Assembly: GCA_024397875.1 (NCBI GenBank)
Contig: CP073344.1
Location: 3,835,001-3,899,000 of the forward strand
DNA from: Amphritea atlantica
Lineage (GTDB): Bacteria > Pseudomonadota > Gammaproteobacteria > Pseudomonadales > Balneatricaceae
Direction: 5' to 3'
DNA: 64,000 nucleotides
This document shows, in pieces, positions 1-10,273 of the stretch. The notes beneath the pieces were generated by a model. It saw nothing but the letters and a program-made list of their open reading frames with translations. It was not told the DNA's origin and made no database searches. The position numbers and the translations under genes were made by a program. The stretch's first letter is position 1. Every line of letters starts with the position of its first letter.

Positions 1-85
1 GTGCCAGGTTGGCAGAACGAAACAGGTCGGCTCCGATAAAGATAGGGTAGGAACGATCACCAAGATCGACATTCAGGGTTTGCAT
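1..85 (-). CDS. aroB: 3-dehydroquinate synthase, N-terminal fragment cut by the window edge
   Basis: Read on the minus strand from an ATG at 85, the 28 visible codons begin MQTLNVDLGDRSYPIFIGA, the typical N-terminus of AroB, which converts DAHP to 3-dehydroquinate in the cytoplasmic shikimate pathway. The rest lies outside the window. It follows aroK on the same strand with 13 bp between stop and start, the usual aroK-aroB arrangement. Only the first strand of the Rossmann-like domain is visible, so the call rests on N-terminal similarity and gene order. Confidence 0.9.
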   Translation of the reverse strand, partial: MQTLNVDLGDRSYPIFIGADLFRSANLA

Positions 86-98
86 GGCGGGCTTTTCT

Positions 99-617
99 CT
101 ATTTAACTATTTGCTGTGCGCGAAGCTCCGCCATTATATCAGTAACTACCGCTTTGGGGTTACGGCGTTCAGTGTCGATGACAACATCCGCCACCTGCAG
201 GTAAAGGGGGTGCCGCTGTTCCATCAGTTGATTGAGTACAGTCTCGGGATCAGGGGTTTGCAGTAAAGGCCGGTTTTTATCCCGGGCGGTTCTCTCCAGC
301 TGCTGCGCTACCGAAGCCTGCAGATAAACTACTGTGCCGCGCCCCTGCAGGTTTGAACGATTATCCTGACGCAATACTGCGCCACCACCGGTGGCCAGCA
401 CCAGATTATCCTCAGCACTCAACAGATCGATAACATGAGCTTCCCGGTCCCGGAACCCGTCTTCACCTTCCACATCAAAAATCCAGGGAATATCGGCTCC
501 GGCACGCTCCTCTATTACTTTATCGGAGTCCACAAATCTTAGTTTCAGCTCGTGAGAAAGAAGACGCCCTATGGTGCTTTTTCCAGCTCCCATAGGGCCA
601 ATTAGAAATATATTCAA
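99..617 (-). CDS. aroK: Shikimate kinase
   Basis: Phosphorylates shikimate with ATP, the fifth step of the shikimate pathway, in the cytoplasm. The P-loop GPMGAGKST lies at the very N-terminus, followed by the shikimate-binding stretch around [12 protein letters not shown] and the GGGAV motif. The frame is open back to a GTG at 650, but the family normally begins 2-3 residues before [17 protein letters not shown] at 617 gives exactly that, with AAGG about 8 nt upstream (overlapping the pilQ stop), so 172 residues is preferred. It sits directly after pilQ and before aroB on one strand and is probably co-transcribed with them. Confidence 0.93.
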   Translation of the reverse strand: MNIFLIGPMGAGKSTIGRLLSHELKLRFVDSDKVIEERAGADIPWIFDVEGEDGFRDREAHVIDLLSAEDNLVLATGGGAVLRQDNRSNLQGRGTVVYLQASVAQQLERTARDKNRPLLQTPDPETVLNQLMEQRHPLYLQVADVVIDTERRNPKAVVTDIMAELRAQQIVK

Positions 618-627
618 TACAACAACC

Positions 628-2739
628 TTACTGAGCCGACAGAGACTCACGTACCAGTTTAGGCGTGATAAAAATCAACAACTCTGTCTTCGTATTTGAC
701 TTCGACTTATTCCGAAACAGCGCTCCAAGCACGGGTATATCACCCAGCAGCGGGGTCTTGTTCACAACTTCAAAAGTCTCATTCTCAAACACCCCACCGA
801 GCACGATGGTCTGTCCATCGGGCACCACAACCGAGGTCTCCAGGGCATTCTTGATAATACTGATATCGCCATTATCCAACTGTTCACCAATCGAATCCTT
901 ATGAATCACAAGATCCATTGCGATGCGATCGCCAGGATTGATTCGCGGAGTAACTTCCAGTGACAGTACCACATCTTTAAACTCGACATTCACTTCGCCA
1001 TCTTCAACAGTCTGATACGGGATCTCTTTACCAGACTCGATCATGGCAGCTTTACCGTTGGTGGTCATGATTTTCGGTTGAGAAATCACCTCTATCTTGC
1101 CATCAGTCTCCAGCGCAGAAAGCTCAAGCTGCAACAAAGCACTATTGGATGCTAAACCAATCGCAACCGATGCTGGTGAGGTCACCCCGGCACCAAGATC
1201 AACCATCAAACCACTGGGTACTGTTCCCGGGGATGACACACCAGCGATATCACTACCAATGGAGATTGCATTACCCGATGAGTCTGTATCACCGTATCCC
1301 AGCCCCCACTTAACCCCCAGGTCTTGCGATACAGTGCTATTGGCCGTTACCAGGCGCGCTTCAATCAACACCTGAGCAACCTCGGTATCGAAGCGACGCA
1401 GGGTTGCACGAATCTCTTCGATTCGCTTGGCTGTTTCTCGCACCATCAGCACATTGGTTTCATCATCGGCAAGCAGAAACCCCCGCTCAGATACCAGTTT
1501 AGCCTCATTGAGACGAGAAACCATATCAGTGGCCTTTCTGAAATCGACCTGGATAAACTCAGTTCGCAGGGGCGCCAGTTCTTCTATAGACTTACTGCTC
1601 TCCAATTCAACCCGTTCACGCTCTTTAATCTCCTCGGCGGTACCGATCAACAGCACATTACCCATTTCGCGCTTATCGAGCTTATTGGTGGTCAGGATAA
1701 GATCCAGCGCCTGATCCCAGGGAACATTCTTCAAACGCAGGGTGATATTACCGCCGACATTATCGCTGACAACCAGGTTCATCTCGGCCACTTCGGCAAG
1801 GATTTGCAGCACAGAACGCACTTCTACGTTCTGGAAATCCAGATCGATCCGCTCACCCTGATACGGAAAGCGTTCCTGCTCAATTTTATCCAGCTCGGCC
1901 TGAGTCACCGGCTTAAGATCGACGACCAGCTGATTGTTTGTCTGATAAACCATATAGTCGTATGGCTCAGGCGATGGCTTGATCAGAATTGATACATTCT
2001 CACCGGAGGCCATTGAATCGATAAACATGACCGGAGTCGCAAAGTCCTGAACATCAATGCGGTTCTGCATACTGGCAGAAAGATCCACACCCAGAAGATT
2101 AACAACGACATTATTACCCTCTTCTATAACATCGACACCGGCACGATCATCTGACAGAGAAACCACAACCCTTCCAGCGCCCTCAGGCGTCCGCTCGAAA
2201 TCGACCCCTTCTATCCGGGTTTTATCGGATACGACTGGCTTGGCGGTGGAGTCTGCGGCCACACTTTTACTGACTTTAACAACCTCCTGCTTAGCCATTC
2301 CCTGATCACCAACCGTCAGGAACAGGCTATTACCATCGGTACGGGTTTCAAAAGCCGAGGCCTCGAACAGATCTACGACGACCCTCAGCCGACCCGCGAC
2401 CTGAGCAAAGTTAATCTTATCGACATTACCGTTTTCTACACTCAGTAAGCGGGTATCCTGGGTATTTTCAACCCCCCACATATCCAGAACCAGCCGGGCA
2501 GGACTGTTGGTCATATAGGCCTTAGGCAGCGCGGGAGGAACATCAAAATCAAAGCGAACCTCAAGCTTATTGTCAGGAAGCGCAACAAAAGAGGATGCCA
2601 TTAGTTTCGCATCCGCTGCTAATACATTAAAAGCCAGCATCCACAACCCGATGACCATTCCCGCCATCTTAGCGAGCGCGGAGTACGTCAGCTTACCCGC
2701 CTGAATATTCTTATTCACAGTATTCACCATCATCGTCAT
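628..2739 (-). CDS. pilQ: Type IV pilus secretin PilQ
   Basis: Outer-membrane secretin that forms the multimeric pore through which the type IV pilus passes. About 703 residues. A signal peptide with a hydrophobic core ([20 protein letters not shown]) is followed by two AMIN-type peptidoglycan-binding domains (about residues 45-160 and 170-280), an STN/N0 domain (about 295-365, [19 protein letters not shown]), an N1-type domain and the C-terminal secretin domain (about 460-700, including [15 protein letters not shown] and [15 protein letters not shown]). The ATG at 2739 shares its A with the pilP stop (TGATG), indicating translational coupling; a TTG one codon earlier is also possible. Last gene of pilMNOPQ. 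Confidence 0.97.
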   Translation of the reverse strand: MTMMVNTVNKNIQAGKLTYSALAKMAGMVIGLWMLAFNVLAADAKLMASSFVALPDNKLEVRFDFDVPPALPKAYMTNSPARLVLDMWGVENTQDTRLLSVENGNVDKINFAQVAGRLRVVVDLFEASAFETRTDGNSLFLTVGDQGMAKQEVVKVSKSVAADSTAKPVVSDKTRIEGVDFERTPEGAGRVVVSLSDDRAGVDVIEEGNNVVVNLLGVDLSASMQNRIDVQDFATPVMFIDSMASGENVSILIKPSPEPYDYMVYQTNNQLVVDLKPVTQAELDKIEQERFPYQGERIDLDFQNVEVRSVLQILAEVAEMNLVVSDNVGGNITLRLKNVPWDQALDLILTTNKLDKREMGNVLLIGTAEEIKERERVELESSKSIEELAPLRTEFIQVDFRKATDMVSRLNEAKLVSERGFLLADDETNVLMVRETAKRIEEIRATLRRFDTEVAQVLIEARLVTANSTVSQDLGVKWGLGYGDTDSSGNAISIGSDIAGVSSPGTVPSGLMVDLGAGVTSPASVAIGLASNSALLQLELSALETDGKIEVISQPKIMTTNGKAAMIESGKEIPYQTVEDGEVNVEFKDVVLSLEVTPRINPGDRIAMDLVIHKDSIGEQLDNGDISIIKNALETSVVVPDGQTIVLGGVFENETFEVVNKTPLLGDIPVLGALFRNKSKSNTKTELLIFITPKLVRESLSAQ

Positions 2740-3287
2740 CAATCCATCACCACACTACGGGGACGTCGCATCCAACCACCCCGGCCGTTTGTAACAATCT
2801 CAATAAGCTCAACATTATCACTGTTAACAGCAACCACTTTGCCGTAATCCAGCCCCATATAATCACCAATGGATATCTGGTGCACTTCACCCTTGGTATC
2901 CCTGATCAGCGCCCAGCGAGAACCATCCGCACTCATTTTGATACTGCCAACCATCGAAAGATTATCCAGTGAAAAAGTTTCCATATAGGTCTTCTCACGA
3001 TCGACATCAGGCTTTATTCCGCTATCCCCCTGTGTAACGACACCATCCCCGGCATCCAGTGCAGCTATAGACACTAACGGCTTAAAGGGACTGCGCATAC
3101 TCGCCCCCTCATAGACAAAGCTATGATAGGGCTTAAATTCAGGCAGAGGCTCCACCTTAACACTCTTTTTCTGTTTCTCCTGCGCAACAAAACTACGCAG
3201 ATCACTGACATCCTCAATCCAGACACAACCGCCCAGAAGAAAGGGGACAAAAATAAGAAAACGCAAACGTTTACTGGGTATCATCAT
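2739..3287 (-). CDS. pilP: Type IV pilus inner-membrane lipoprotein PilP
   Basis: Periplasmic lipoprotein that links the PilNO inner-membrane complex to the PilQ secretin. The N-terminus has a positively charged start, a hydrophobic stretch and a lipobox (LLGGC), so it is expected to be lipidated on that Cys. The C-terminal half is the compact beta-domain typical of PilP (WALIRDTKGEVHQISIGDYMG). The ATGATG pair at 3287/3284 overlaps the end of pilO and puts the lipobox at a normal distance. An in-frame start at 3305 would add an unlikely leader. Fourth gene of pilMNOPQ, overlapping both neighbours. Confidence 0.94.
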   Translation of the reverse strand: MMIPSKRLRFLIFVPFLLGGCVWIEDVSDLRSFVAQEKQKKSVKVEPLPEFKPYHSFVYEGASMRSPFKPLVSIAALDAGDGVVTQGDSGIKPDVDREKTYMETFSLDNLSMVGSIKMSADGSRWALIRDTKGEVHQISIGDYMGLDYGKVVAVNSDNVELIEIVTNGRGGWMRRPRSVVMD

Positions 3288-3873
3288 AGCGATAAGTCTT
3301 TGCACTGATTGTCATATTCAGCTGATTTCCAGCCGGTTTTATAGCGTAGTCATGCAGCGTCACAATGCGTGGAATTGCCGCGACACCGCTGACGAACTGA
3401 CCCATCTGGTGATATGTTCCGCTCACCTGTATATTGATCGGAAGCTCAATAAAAATCTCATTCTTTCGCTCAGCACCGAGCGCTATTGACTGAATATCAA
3501 GACCACTGGAATGGCCTATTTCGGTAATATCCTCCAACAACCCAGGCACCTCTTTCTCTGTGGGCAGCTGTTTAAGCAACTCAGCAAAGCGCCCCTGAAC
3601 ATCCTTCATCTGTTCGCGAAGCTGGTCCAGACTAGCGACCTGCGTCATCTTCACCGAAACCTGCTGTTTGAGACCGCTTTCCTGACGCACTTCCCGATCA
3701 AGACTTTTCTCTTTATCGGTAATATAAAAATATACACCGGCGCCAACGACCAGCGAAAAAACCAGTAAGTAAGCGATTACCTTAATGCCAACTGGCCAGT
3801 TACCCGCCATGCTAATGTCAAGATTATCGGCATCAAACCCTTTAAAGCTGTTTTTTAATGCATCCATTGCCAT
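3271..3873 (-). CDS. pilO: Type IV pilus assembly protein PilO
   Basis: Bitopic inner-membrane protein that heterodimerises with PilN to form the alignment complex of the type IV pilus. 200 residues. One transmembrane helix at about 29-50 (VIAYLLVFSLVVGAGVYFYI) is followed by a coiled-coil segment (about 55-105, with TQVASLDQLREQMKDVQGRF) and a ferredoxin-like periplasmic domain. The stop overlaps pilP and the start lies 1 nt after the pilN stop, consistent with one operon. Confidence 0.95.
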   Translation of the reverse strand: MAMDALKNSFKGFDADNLDISMAGNWPVGIKVIAYLLVFSLVVGAGVYFYITDKEKSLDREVRQESGLKQQVSVKMTQVASLDQLREQMKDVQGRFAELLKQLPTEKEVPGLLEDITEIGHSSGLDIQSIALGAERKNEIFIELPINIQVSGTYHQMGQFVSGVAAIPRIVTLHDYAIKPAGNQLNMTISAKTYRYDDTQ

Positions 3874-3874
3874 A

Positions 3875-4423
3875 TCAGTTCACCTCTTCCAGGGAGGGCT
3901 TTAACACCGGAACGGTGAGATTGAATCTCTTCATCTTGCCATCATTCGCCACTTTATGGAGGTTAGGTTCACCAAACCAGACACTGGCATAAATATGTCG
4001 CATCAGGCTCGACACATCGTCACTTTTATCAGCACGCCCGTCCAGGCTTATGACATTGCCTTTTCGGCTCAGCGACTGATAGTACAAGCCATCAGGCAGT
4101 ACCCGGACCATCTCATCGAAGCTCCGAACTATCAGGGGACGCGTTCCCTGCAGCTCCTGGATAGCATTCAGACGAGCAATCAGCCGGGCTCGCTGCTCTT
4201 TCAACTGTTTAATATCTGCCAACTGCTTATCCAGCTGCGCAATTTCACTGCGTAAAAAGCTATTGCGCGTTTTTTGCCGATCCGTTTGCATATCGATATA
4301 GAAACCGATCAGAAATACTACAACGGCGGCAATAAATGCAGCAGCAACCAGATTCACAAGGAACTGTTTTTGCCTCTCGGCAGACTGTTCTTCGCGCCAG
4401 GCCCTTAAATTTATCTTTGCCAT
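3875..4423 (-). CDS. pilN: Type IV pilus assembly protein PilN
   Basis: Partner of PilO in the inner-membrane alignment complex. 182 residues. The short cytoplasmic tail contains INLRAWREEQ, the conserved INLLPWR-type motif that binds in the groove of PilM. A single transmembrane helix (about 24-46) and a coiled coil of Gln, Lys and Leu (about 55-95) precede the periplasmic ferredoxin-like domain. It starts 5 nt after the pilM stop. Confidence 0.95.
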   Translation of the reverse strand: MAKINLRAWREEQSAERQKQFLVNLVAAAFIAAVVVFLIGFYIDMQTDRQKTRNSFLRSEIAQLDKQLADIKQLKEQRARLIARLNAIQELQGTRPLIVRSFDEMVRVLPDGLYYQSLSRKGNVISLDGRADKSDDVSSLMRHIYASVWFGEPNLHKVANDGKMKRFNLTVPVLKPSLEEVN

Positions 4424-4428
4424 AGTCG

Positions 4429-5490
4429 CTACCCTTCAAAGCTTCGTAACGCAAGACCGCAGGCTTTTACCAGGGTCGGAGCATCCTGACGCAGCCGGTC
4501 TGCATTTATTTTCGAGTCAAAATCCAGACCTGCAAACGGATTAGCGACTTCAACCGGTACACCGACCTCAGCCTGCATCTGCTCCGCCAACCCCTCTATC
4601 GCCGCAGTCCCCCCCAGAATATAGAGTTTACTCAGTTCATTATGCGGTCCGGATGAGTAGAAAAACTGCAGTGAACGGGAAACCTGTTGTGAAACTGTGC
4701 TCCGGAAAGGCAACACCACACTCTGTTTGAGGTCTTCAGAAAGCTCTCCGCTGCGCAAAAGGTGCTCCACCTCGCCAGCCTCCAGCCCTGACTGCTGGTG
4801 AATCACATTACTCAGGTCATTCCCACCAAACGCCTGTTCCCGGTCATAAACGATCTTGCCGTTTTTGAACACGTTCAGGGTGAGGGTTGATGCGCCGATA
4901 TCAACCAGTCCGATAAGCTGATCGGCTGCGTTCCCAGGTTGATCAAGCAAACTGACGACACGCTCTGTGGCAAAACGATCGACATCGACCACTTCACACT
5001 TCAGACCACTGCTGTTGATCGCATCCTCACGCATCTCAACATCATCGCGACGACAGGCAACCAGCAGGATATCATTCAGTTGCGGACTGTTTTCAGAAGG
5101 CCCCAGCACTTCAAAGTCCAGAGCGATTTCGTTCAGGGGGTAGGGTATAAAACGATCCGCTTCAAGCTTAACCTGCTCTTCAAGTTCAAAGTCAGTGAAC
5201 GCATTACTCAACTGGAGCGTCTTAGCAATTACAGCGGAGGAAGGCACCGCGGCAACGCAGGTAGTAAGCCCGCCGCCGCAAATCTTCAACCCTTTCTCGA
5301 CAGCTTCAGATACCTGACTGATATCCTGAATACTGCTCTCTATAACGGCAGTTGAGGGCAAAGGCACAATAGCGTACGAGTCAAGACGTAGTCCCTTCCC
5401 GCGCTTTGATAGTGCCACCATTTTTATTGAAGATGAGCCGATATCTATGCCGACCCATCCTTTTTCCTGTTTGCTAAGAAAGCTAAGCAC
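4429..5490 (-). CDS. pilM: Type IV pilus actin-like ATPase PilM
   Basis: Cytoplasmic actin-fold protein that binds ATP and the PilN tail, coupling the alignment complex to the pilus motors. 353 residues. It shows the phosphate-1 motif VGIDIGSSSIKMVAL, the phosphate-2 motif LVDIGASTLTLNVF and the adenosine motif LYILGGTAAIEGLAEQM. Translation begins at a GTG preceded by AAGGA about 8 nt upstream. It is the first gene of pilMNOPQ and diverges from ponA, so the promoters for both must lie in the 153-bp gap at 5491-5643. Confidence 0.95.
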   Translation of the reverse strand: MLSFLSKQEKGWVGIDIGSSSIKMVALSKRGKGLRLDSYAIVPLPSTAVIESSIQDISQVSEAVEKGLKICGGGLTTCVAAVPSSAVIAKTLQLSNAFTDFELEEQVKLEADRFIPYPLNEIALDFEVLGPSENSPQLNDILLVACRRDDVEMREDAINSSGLKCEVVDVDRFATERVVSLLDQPGNAADQLIGLVDIGASTLTLNVFKNGKIVYDREQAFGGNDLSNVIHQQSGLEAGEVEHLLRSGELSEDLKQSVVLPFRSTVSQQVSRSLQFFYSSGPHNELSKLYILGGTAAIEGLAEQMQAEVGVPVEVANPFAGLDFDSKINADRLRQDAPTLVKACGLALRSFEG

Positions 5491-5643
5491 AGTAAATTAT
5501 CCTTAAAAAATCCCGCATAAACCGAGCGTAATTGACTCTAGCGCGGTTTCATCAAAAATTAAACCACTGTTTCACTAGTGGCTGACACTTTCTTACAGAT
5601 ATAATAACTCGGCAACAAAAAACTTAACTTTAAACAACTTAAC

Positions 5644-8166
5644 ATGAAACTATTGACATCGTTACTCAAAATCAGCGTTAAACTCACCATACTGGGCTGT
5701 GTTATCGGAAGCCTGGCATTGGCTACGGCGTATTTTTACTATGCGCCCAAGCTACCCGATGTCGAAACACTGCGAGACGTCCAACTCCAGACCCCGCTCA
5801 GAATCTATTCTGAGGATAACAAACTGGTCTCTGAGTTTGGTGAAAAACGCCGCACCCCCATCAGCTTTAATCAGATTCCTCAAAATTACATCAATGCCCT
5901 GCTGGCGGCGGAAGACCGCAATTTCTTCGATCATATTGGCATCGATATCAAGGGACTGTTCCGGGCGGTATTCCAGCTGGCCAGCACCGGCCAGATTCAA
6001 AGCGGCGGCAGCACCATTACAATGCAGGTCGCGAAAAACTATTTTCTGACCAGAGAACGCTCCTTTGTCCGCAAATTCAATGAGATTCTCCTCTCACTGC
6101 GCATTGAGCAGGAACTGACCAAAGAGGAAATTTTCGAGTTATATATCAATAAGATCTATCTGGGTCACCGTTCCTATGGCATTCAGGCAGCCGCCAACAT
6201 TTACTACGGCAAGGATATCGATCAACTTAGCCTGGCTCAGGTCGCCATGATTGCAGGCCTTCCCAAAGCGCCTTCAGCATACAATCCAATCACCAACCCC
6301 AGTCGCGCACTGGAACGCCGTAATTGGATTCTGAAGCGGATGCACAGCCTCAGCTTTATCAATGATGAAGATTATGAAACCGCTAAGAACGAACCCGTTA
6401 GCGCAGAGTATCACGGCACCCAGATTGAACTATACGCTCCCTATGTCGCTGAAATGGTTCGCAATGAGCTATATCAATATTTTAACGACAGCTTATACAC
6501 CAACGGTTTCAGAGTTTACACAACCCTTAACAGCACTATGCAGGCCGCAGCCAACCAGGCCGTTGAGGATGGCCTGATCGCCTATACCGAAAGGCACGGC
6601 TATTTCGGCCCGGAAAAGCCCGCAGCAACCACATCACTCACGGAAGAAAACATTACCGCCACTCTGGAGCAGCAACGCACTTACGGTTCACTCCAGCCGG
6701 CACTGGTAATCAGCACTGACGAGCAACAGGCGCAGCTCTACATCAAAGATCACGGACCCGCCACTCTGACATGGGAAAATATGCAGTGGGCGCGACAATA
6801 TAAAGGACCTAACCGTCGGGGCAGCAAACCCACCCAGGCTGCTGATATTTTCTCTCCCGGCGATCTGATACGGGTCAGAGAGCTCAGCGAGAACAGCTGG
6901 CGCCTGTCCCAGATCCCCCGTGTCGAAGGCGCACTGAGCGCCCTGTCCCCCCAAAATGGCGCCATCAGAGCCCTGGTCGGCGGCTTTAACTTCAACCACA
7001 ACAAGTTCAACCGGGCAACTCAGGCAAAACGCCAGCCGGGATCAAACCTCAAACCCTTCATTTATGCCTCAGCGCTGGAGCAGGGCTATACACCGGCAAC
7101 CCTGATTAACGATGCCCCGGTGGTTTTCCATGACAACAATCTGGAGTCCAACTGGAGACCACAAAACTACAGCAAAAAGTTCTATGGCCCCACCCGCCTG
7201 CGGGAGGCGCTTTACAAATCCCGAAATCTGGTTTCCATTCGCATCCTCCGCTCAATCGGAATCGACACGGCCACTGAGTTCCTGACCCGGTTCGGCTTTG
7301 ATAAAGACCGTCTGCCTCATAACCTGTCCTTATCTCTGGGCAGCGCAGACATGACACCACTGGAACTGGTTACAGGCTATGCCGGACTGGCCAATCAGGG
7401 TTTTAAAGTCAGCCCTTACTTTATTGCCCGGATTGAAGACTCTGACGGCAATATTCTCTATCAGGCCCAACCTGTTACAGTATGTCCTGAGTGCACGTAC
7501 ATCGCTGACAAATCCGCCCCACCGCGGGACTTTAAACAGATACCACTGCAAACAGAGATCACTGGCAACGCAATCACCCCCACTCAGGCCGAGACCCAAA
7601 ACAGCACTCAACCTGCCAGCGAACAGTTACCGACAGAAAGTCCGCAAACCGGGCAGCAGGTAACAACCTTCCCGGTAGCAGAGCGAATTATGCAACCCCA
7701 GACAGCCTATATGATCTACAACATCATGCAGGATGTTATCGCCCGGGGCACCGGCCGGCGAGCCCTGGTACTGCAACGCTCAGACCTGGCGGGCAAAACC
7801 GGCACAACCAACGATCAGAAAGATGCATGGTTCTCAGGCTTCAACAAAGATATTGTGGCGACCGCATGGATCGGCTTTGATCAGCCATCAACCCTTGGCA
7901 GAAGCGAGTTCGGAGGCACCGCAGCTTTACCCGTCTGGATTGAGTTCATGGAAGCCGCACTAACCAACAGCCCTGACCAGCCTATCGCCCAGCCCGATGG
8001 ACTGGTAAGCATCAGAATCGACCCGAAAACCGGACTACTCGCTTACCCGGGACAGGAAGACGCTATTTTCGAGATATTCCCTGAAGCAAGCATACCCACT
8101 GAAGCTGCCCACAATCCAGCGCTGACTAATACAACAGGGACAACCCAAACAGAGGAAATTTTCTGA
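5644..8166 (+). CDS. mrcA: Penicillin-binding protein 1A, bifunctional glycosyltransferase/transpeptidase
   Basis: Class A PBP (ponA/mrcA) that polymerises and cross-links peptidoglycan in the periplasm. 840 residues. An N-terminal membrane anchor (about 8-30) precedes a family 51 glycosyltransferase domain with catalytic Glu at about 90 (AAEDRNFFDH) and the GGSTITMQVAKN motif. An OB-like insert lies at about 320-430. The transpeptidase domain has S467-N-L-K470, S526-R-N and K718-T-G. A low-complexity Thr/Gln/Pro insert (about 640-680) lies between the SxN and KTG motifs. A perfect -10 hexamer (TATAAT, 5600-5605) is present upstream, but no good -35 was found. The divergent pil operon matches the order in Pseudomonas. 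Confidence 0.96.
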   Translation: MKLLTSLLKISVKLTILGCVIGSLALATAYFYYAPKLPDVETLRDVQLQTPLRIYSEDNKLVSEFGEKRRTPISFNQIPQNYINALLAAEDRNFFDHIGIDIKGLFRAVFQLASTGQIQSGGSTITMQVAKNYFLTRERSFVRKFNEILLSLRIEQELTKEEIFELYINKIYLGHRSYGIQAAANIYYGKDIDQLSLAQVAMIAGLPKAPSAYNPITNPSRALERRNWILKRMHSLSFINDEDYETAKNEPVSAEYHGTQIELYAPYVAEMVRNELYQYFNDSLYTNGFRVYTTLNSTMQAAANQAVEDGLIAYTERHGYFGPEKPAATTSLTEENITATLEQQRTYGSLQPALVISTDEQQAQLYIKDHGPATLTWENMQWARQYKGPNRRGSKPTQAADIFSPGDLIRVRELSENSWRLSQIPRVEGALSALSPQNGAIRALVGGFNFNHNKFNRATQAKRQPGSNLKPFIYASALEQGYTPATLINDAPVVFHDNNLESNWRPQNYSKKFYGPTRLREALYKSRNLVSIRILRSIGIDTATEFLTRFGFDKDRLPHNLSLSLGSADMTPLELVTGYAGLANQGFKVSPYFIARIEDSDGNILYQAQPVTVCPECTYIADKSAPPRDFKQIPLQTEITGNAITPTQAETQNSTQPASEQLPTESPQTGQQVTTFPVAERIMQPQTAYMIYNIMQDVIARGTGRRALVLQRSDLAGKTGTTNDQKDAWFSGFNKDIVATAWIGFDQPSTLGRSEFGGTAALPVWIEFMEAALTNSPDQPIAQPDGLVSIRIDPKTGLLAYPGQEDAIFEIFPEASIPTEAAHNPALTNTTGTTQTEEIF

Positions 8167-8252
8167 GGGATCATACAAGAATTTCGTCTCAGCCTGACAG
8201 ACTGCATTATTAAGAATCGCGAGTCGAGTGAGACACCAAAACCCTCAGATAC

Positions 8253-8281
8253 AAAAAAACCCGGCAATGCCGGGTTTTTTT
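8253..8281. terminator. Bidirectional Rho-independent terminator between mrcA and the malic enzyme gene
   Basis: CCCGGC-AAT-GCCGGG stem with a run of seven A before it and seven T after it. The genes converge here, so the hairpin can end transcription from both sides. Confidence 0.93.
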
Positions 8282-8296
8282 CAGTAACGACTTAAC

Positions 8297-9568
8297 TTAG
8301 CGGTTAAGCAGAGCATCAACAGTTGTCAGCGGGTAATGCGCAGGCAACGGCAGACGAGCAACACCTGAATCGATCGCAGCCTGAGCCACGGCCTGAGACA
8401 CAACGCCCAGCAGACGAGAGTCTGTCGGCTTAGGAATAATATACTGAGGACCAAATTCCAGAGAGCTCAGCTCGTAAGCATCCAGCACATCCTGAGGAAT
8501 AGGCTCTTTGGCCAGATCTGCCAAAGCGCGTACCGCAGCGGCTTTCATCTCTTCATTAATTGCAGAGGCTCGAACATCCAGCGCTCCACGGAAGATGAAA
8601 GGGAAACCCAGCACGTTATTAACCTGGTTAGGGTAATCAGAACGACCCGTTGCCATGATGACATCATCACGAACAGAGTGAGCCAGCTCAGGCTTAATTT
8701 CAGGATCAGGGTTAGCACAGGCAAACACGACAGGCGTCGGCGCCATCTTAGCCAGCTGCTCTCCACTCAGCAGGTTTGGCCCTGACAGGCCAACAAACAC
8801 ATCGGCGCCCTCAATAGCATCATCCAGCGTACGCTTATCAGTCTCAGAGGCAAATGCAGCCTTCTCAGGGGTCAGATTTTCACGACCTGAATGAATAACA
8901 CCGGTACGGTCAATCATAAAGATATTTTCGACCTTAGCACCCATATTCACCAGCAGTTTCATACAAGCATGCGCCGCAGCACCCGCGCCAAGGCAGACAA
9001 CCTGAGCTTCTTCCAGCTTCTTACCGGCAATTTCCAGAGCATTAATCATACCGGCAGCGGTAACAATAGCAGTACCGTGCTGATCATCATGGAAAACAGG
9101 AATATTACAACGCTCGATCAAAGCACGCTCAACCTCGAAGCATTCCGGCGCTTTAATATCTTCCAGATTGATACCGCCAAAGGTATCAGCAATACGGGCA
9201 ACGGTATCGATCAGAGCCTGAGGACTTTCAGAGTCAACCTCGATATCGACAGAATCAATTCCGGCGAACCGCTTAAACAACAGCGCTTTACCTTCCATAA
9301 CAGGCTTGGACGCCAAAGGCCCCAGATCGCCAAGACCCAGAATAGCAGTACCATTCGTAATAACAGCTACCAGATTACCTTTAGCGGTGTAGCGATAAGC
9401 GTTATCAGGGTTTTCTGCTATGGCACGTACAGGCTCAGCAACACCTGGGCTGTAAGCCAGCGCCAGGTCGCGGGCAGACTCAGCAGAAGTAGTCAGCTCA
9501 ACACTGATCTTACCCGGGCGAGGGAACTCGTGATAATCGAGTGCAGCTTGTTTCATATCTTCAGACAT
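8297..9568 (-). CDS. Malic enzyme, short form
   Basis: Oxidative decarboxylation of malate to pyruvate with NAD(P). 423 residues, cytoplasmic. Visible landmarks are [12 protein letters not shown] near the N-terminus, the metal/substrate segment [26 protein letters not shown], and the Rossmann nucleotide site [13 protein letters not shown]. It lacks the C-terminal phosphotransacetylase-like domain of the about 760-residue MaeB proteins, and so resembles the short enzyme found at the same position in Pseudomonas. NAD versus NADP preference cannot be decided here. It is single, with its own promoter and a shared terminator. Confidence 0.93.
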   Translation of the reverse strand: MSEDMKQAALDYHEFPRPGKISVELTTSAESARDLALAYSPGVAEPVRAIAENPDNAYRYTAKGNLVAVITNGTAILGLGDLGPLASKPVMEGKALLFKRFAGIDSVDIEVDSESPQALIDTVARIADTFGGINLEDIKAPECFEVERALIERCNIPVFHDDQHGTAIVTAAGMINALEIAGKKLEEAQVVCLGAGAAAHACMKLLVNMGAKVENIFMIDRTGVIHSGRENLTPEKAAFASETDKRTLDDAIEGADVFVGLSGPNLLSGEQLAKMAPTPVVFACANPDPEIKPELAHSVRDDVIMATGRSDYPNQVNNVLGFPFIFRGALDVRASAINEEMKAAAVRALADLAKEPIPQDVLDAYELSSLEFGPQYIIPKPTDSRLLGVVSQAVAQAAIDSGVARLPLPAHYPLTTVDALLNR

Positions 9569-9608
9569 GGTCGCGGTTCCAACTTAGTTATAAAAATTCG
9601 GAGATCGA

Positions 9609-9637
9609 ATCATATAGAAAAGATCCTTTGTGCTCAA
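9609..9637 (-). promoter_or_regulatory. sigma70-type promoter of the malic enzyme gene
   Basis: On the minus strand TTGAGC, a 17-nt spacer and TATGAT. The start site expected near 9602 would leave a leader of roughly 34 nt before the ATG at 9568. Confidence 0.7.
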
Positions 9638-9801
9638 CTGCCAAAACAGCCCATATCTCTGAAATTTTCTCGATATTTAGTGTATTTTCTACTACTTTTG
9701 CCGGAGTACGCAGAATTTACAAAAGAATTACCCAGCAAAATCAGGGGATCTGCCCAGTTATGCTAAAGTTTTATATAAATCAGTCTGAATTCACCAGAAA
9801 C

Positions 9802-9831
9802 AAAAAAGGCACCCCAAAGGGTGCCTTTTTT
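9802..9831. terminator. Rho-independent terminator of rpmE
   Basis: GGCACCC-CAAA-GGGTGCC stem flanked by six A and six T. It lies 17 nt past the rpmE stop on the minus strand and is symmetrical enough to work in both directions. Confidence 0.92.
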
Positions 9832-9847
9832 CATAATACGGAATCGT

Positions 9848-10063
9848 TTACTTCTTAAGACCACGTCCGCCGAAACGCTTGTTGAAGCGATCAACACGAC
9901 CACCAGTAGTCGCATCTTTCTGCTTACCGGTATAGAACGGGTGGCATTGACTGCATACGTCGATATGGATGTCTTTACAAACAGTCGAATGCGTCTTTAC
10001 AACGTTTCCACAAGAGCAGCTAGCGCTGATCTCGGAGTATTCTGGATGGATATCTTTTTTCAT
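9848..10063 (-). CDS. rpmE: 50S ribosomal protein L31, zinc-binding form
   Basis: 71 residues from [12 protein letters not shown]. Cys16, Cys18, Cys37 and Cys40 form the zinc site of the C+ type of L31, the form made in zinc-replete cells; the C-terminus is basic ([13 protein letters not shown]). The frame is open further upstream, but family length and the MKKDIHP start fix the ATG at 10063. It diverges from priA, as in many gammaproteobacteria. Confidence 0.97.
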   Translation of the reverse strand: MKKDIHPEYSEISASCSCGNVVKTHSTVCKDIHIDVCSQCHPFYTGKQKDATTGGRVDRFNKRFGGRGLKK

Positions 10064-10152
10064 CTGAAACCTCAGTTGTTTTGTATGCCGCCACCCGATC
10101 TCTTGCCGGGCACCGCATGCAGGCAATTAAGCCTATAGGATTAAGGCCGGAC

Positions 10153-10181
10153 ATTATACGCGCAGTTTTCAGCCCCAGCAA
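10153..10181 (-). promoter_or_regulatory. sigma70-type promoter of rpmE
   Basis: Minus-strand TTGCTG, 17-nt spacer, perfect TATAAT. Predicted leader is about 80 nt, which leaves room for leader-level control of this ribosomal protein. Confidence 0.7.
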
Positions 10182-10273
10182 GCCTTTCACAACACTAAAA
10201 CAACCACTGGTTAACAGCGAAAACAAAAAGACATACACTGTGGCATCTGTTCCTGATGTGGATCTCCTCTTTA

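Noticed and set aside
5565..5586. CTAG hairpin module between pilM and mrcA
   Set aside because: CCACT..AGTGG around CACTAGTG is a single short palindrome without the GAA/TTC-loop stems or linkers of the family.
8891..9766. 291-codon plus-strand frame opposite the malic enzyme gene
   Set aside because: Shadow of the malic enzyme coding sequence, running through its promoter, with no recognisable protein features.
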